Shown: positions 6,327 to 6,357 of the stretch, piece after piece
Position numbering within the stretch: the stretch's first letter is position 1
How the letters are laid out: the number at the start of each line of letters is the position of its first letter
From: an uncultured Bacteroidales bacterium
GTDB lineage: Bacteria; Bacteroidota; Bacteroidia; Bacteroidales; Paludibacteraceae
Assembly (NCBI GenBank): GCA_900556095.1
Contig: USNU01000090.1
Coordinates: 1 to 6,357, forward strand
DNA: 6,357 bases
Reading direction: 5' to 3'
The notes under the pieces: generated by a model
What the model was told of the DNA's origin: nothing
Database searches by the model: none
Seen by the model: only the letters and a program-made list of their open reading frames with translations
Translations under genes and position numbers: made by a program

Positions 6327-6357
6327 ATGGCAACACAAGAAGAAACATTCAAAAAGA
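6327..6357 (+). CDS. Start of next gene, possibly glycyl-tRNA synthetase (3' truncated by window edge)
   Basis: Only ten codons are visible: MATQEETFKK. This opening resembles Bacteroidota glycyl-tRNA synthetases, which commonly begin M(A)xQE-x-FKK before the conserved class II N-terminus; if correct, the gene charges tRNA-Gly in the cytoplasm. A purine-rich stretch (GAAGAAAGGAAAA, 6313-6325) lies just upstream. Two other ATGs (6301 and 6311) open frames to the edge, but their translations resemble nothing known to me. The identification rests on ten residues and is tentative. Confidence 0.4.
   Translation, partial: MATQEETFKK

Noticed and set aside
6301..6357. Alternative starts ATG 6301 and ATG 6311 for the right-edge gene
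   Set aside because: Both frames stay open to the edge but give lysine/histidine-rich peptides without resemblance to known starts; the 6327 frame resembles a known N-terminus.

Overview
The window looks like a Bacteroidales (Bacteroidota) chromosome segment. It opens in the 3' part of a PcrB-type geranylgeranylglyceryl phosphate synthase of the Bacteroidota kind. Genes are closely packed without clear Shine-Dalgarno sequences, and the short non-coding tail is AT-rich. The first residues of the gene that begins at the right edge resemble a Bacteroidota glycyl-tRNA synthetase. The genus cannot be told from this sequence.

Layout, all on the + strand: (1) 2-574, 3' part of the GGGP synthase; (2) 587-1732, a DUF1016/YhcG-like PDDEXK nuclease; (3) 1734-4499, a single-chain MmeI-like (type IIL) restriction-modification enzyme; (4) 4519-5874, a KAP-family P-loop NTPase; (5) 5904-6056, a remnant of the 3' end of a second MmeI-like allele; (6) 6057-6326, an AT-rich non-coding stretch with one stem-loop; (7) 6327 to the edge, the first ten codons of another gene. 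The spacings of 12, 1 and 19 nt suggest that genes 1-4 are co-transcribed, so a defence cassette lies directly behind a housekeeping lipid gene.

The main observation is that the restriction-modification locus is a mosaic. Hand counts give 74/120 G+C for 3121-3240 and 44/120 for 3241-3360, and the switch falls just after methyltransferase motif IV (NPPF). The target-recognition half of the enzyme and the whole KAP gene share this low G+C. Beyond the KAP gene, 5922-6029 repeats the last 36 conserved codons of the enzyme (4380-4487) with 7 nucleotide differences, all synonymous. The simplest reading is that a foreign block carrying a new recognition domain, a new 3' end and a KAP gene replaced the recognition half of a resident enzyme, leaving the resident 3' tip stranded. 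The specificity would then have changed and an NTPase gained in one event.

A second oddity is a set of in-frame quasi-palindromic repeats in the DUF1016 gene (881-995). They encode an octapeptide of the form IRxLxTHE in the linker between its two domains and recall the protein-coding palindromic elements of Rickettsia.

Functionally, the methyltransferase is expected to protect host DNA by N6-adenine methylation while its own N-terminal nuclease cuts unmodified DNA. The DUF1016 protein is a second putative nuclease, and the KAP NTPase may be an accessory or a separate anti-phage factor. Those last two roles are inferred from family and context.
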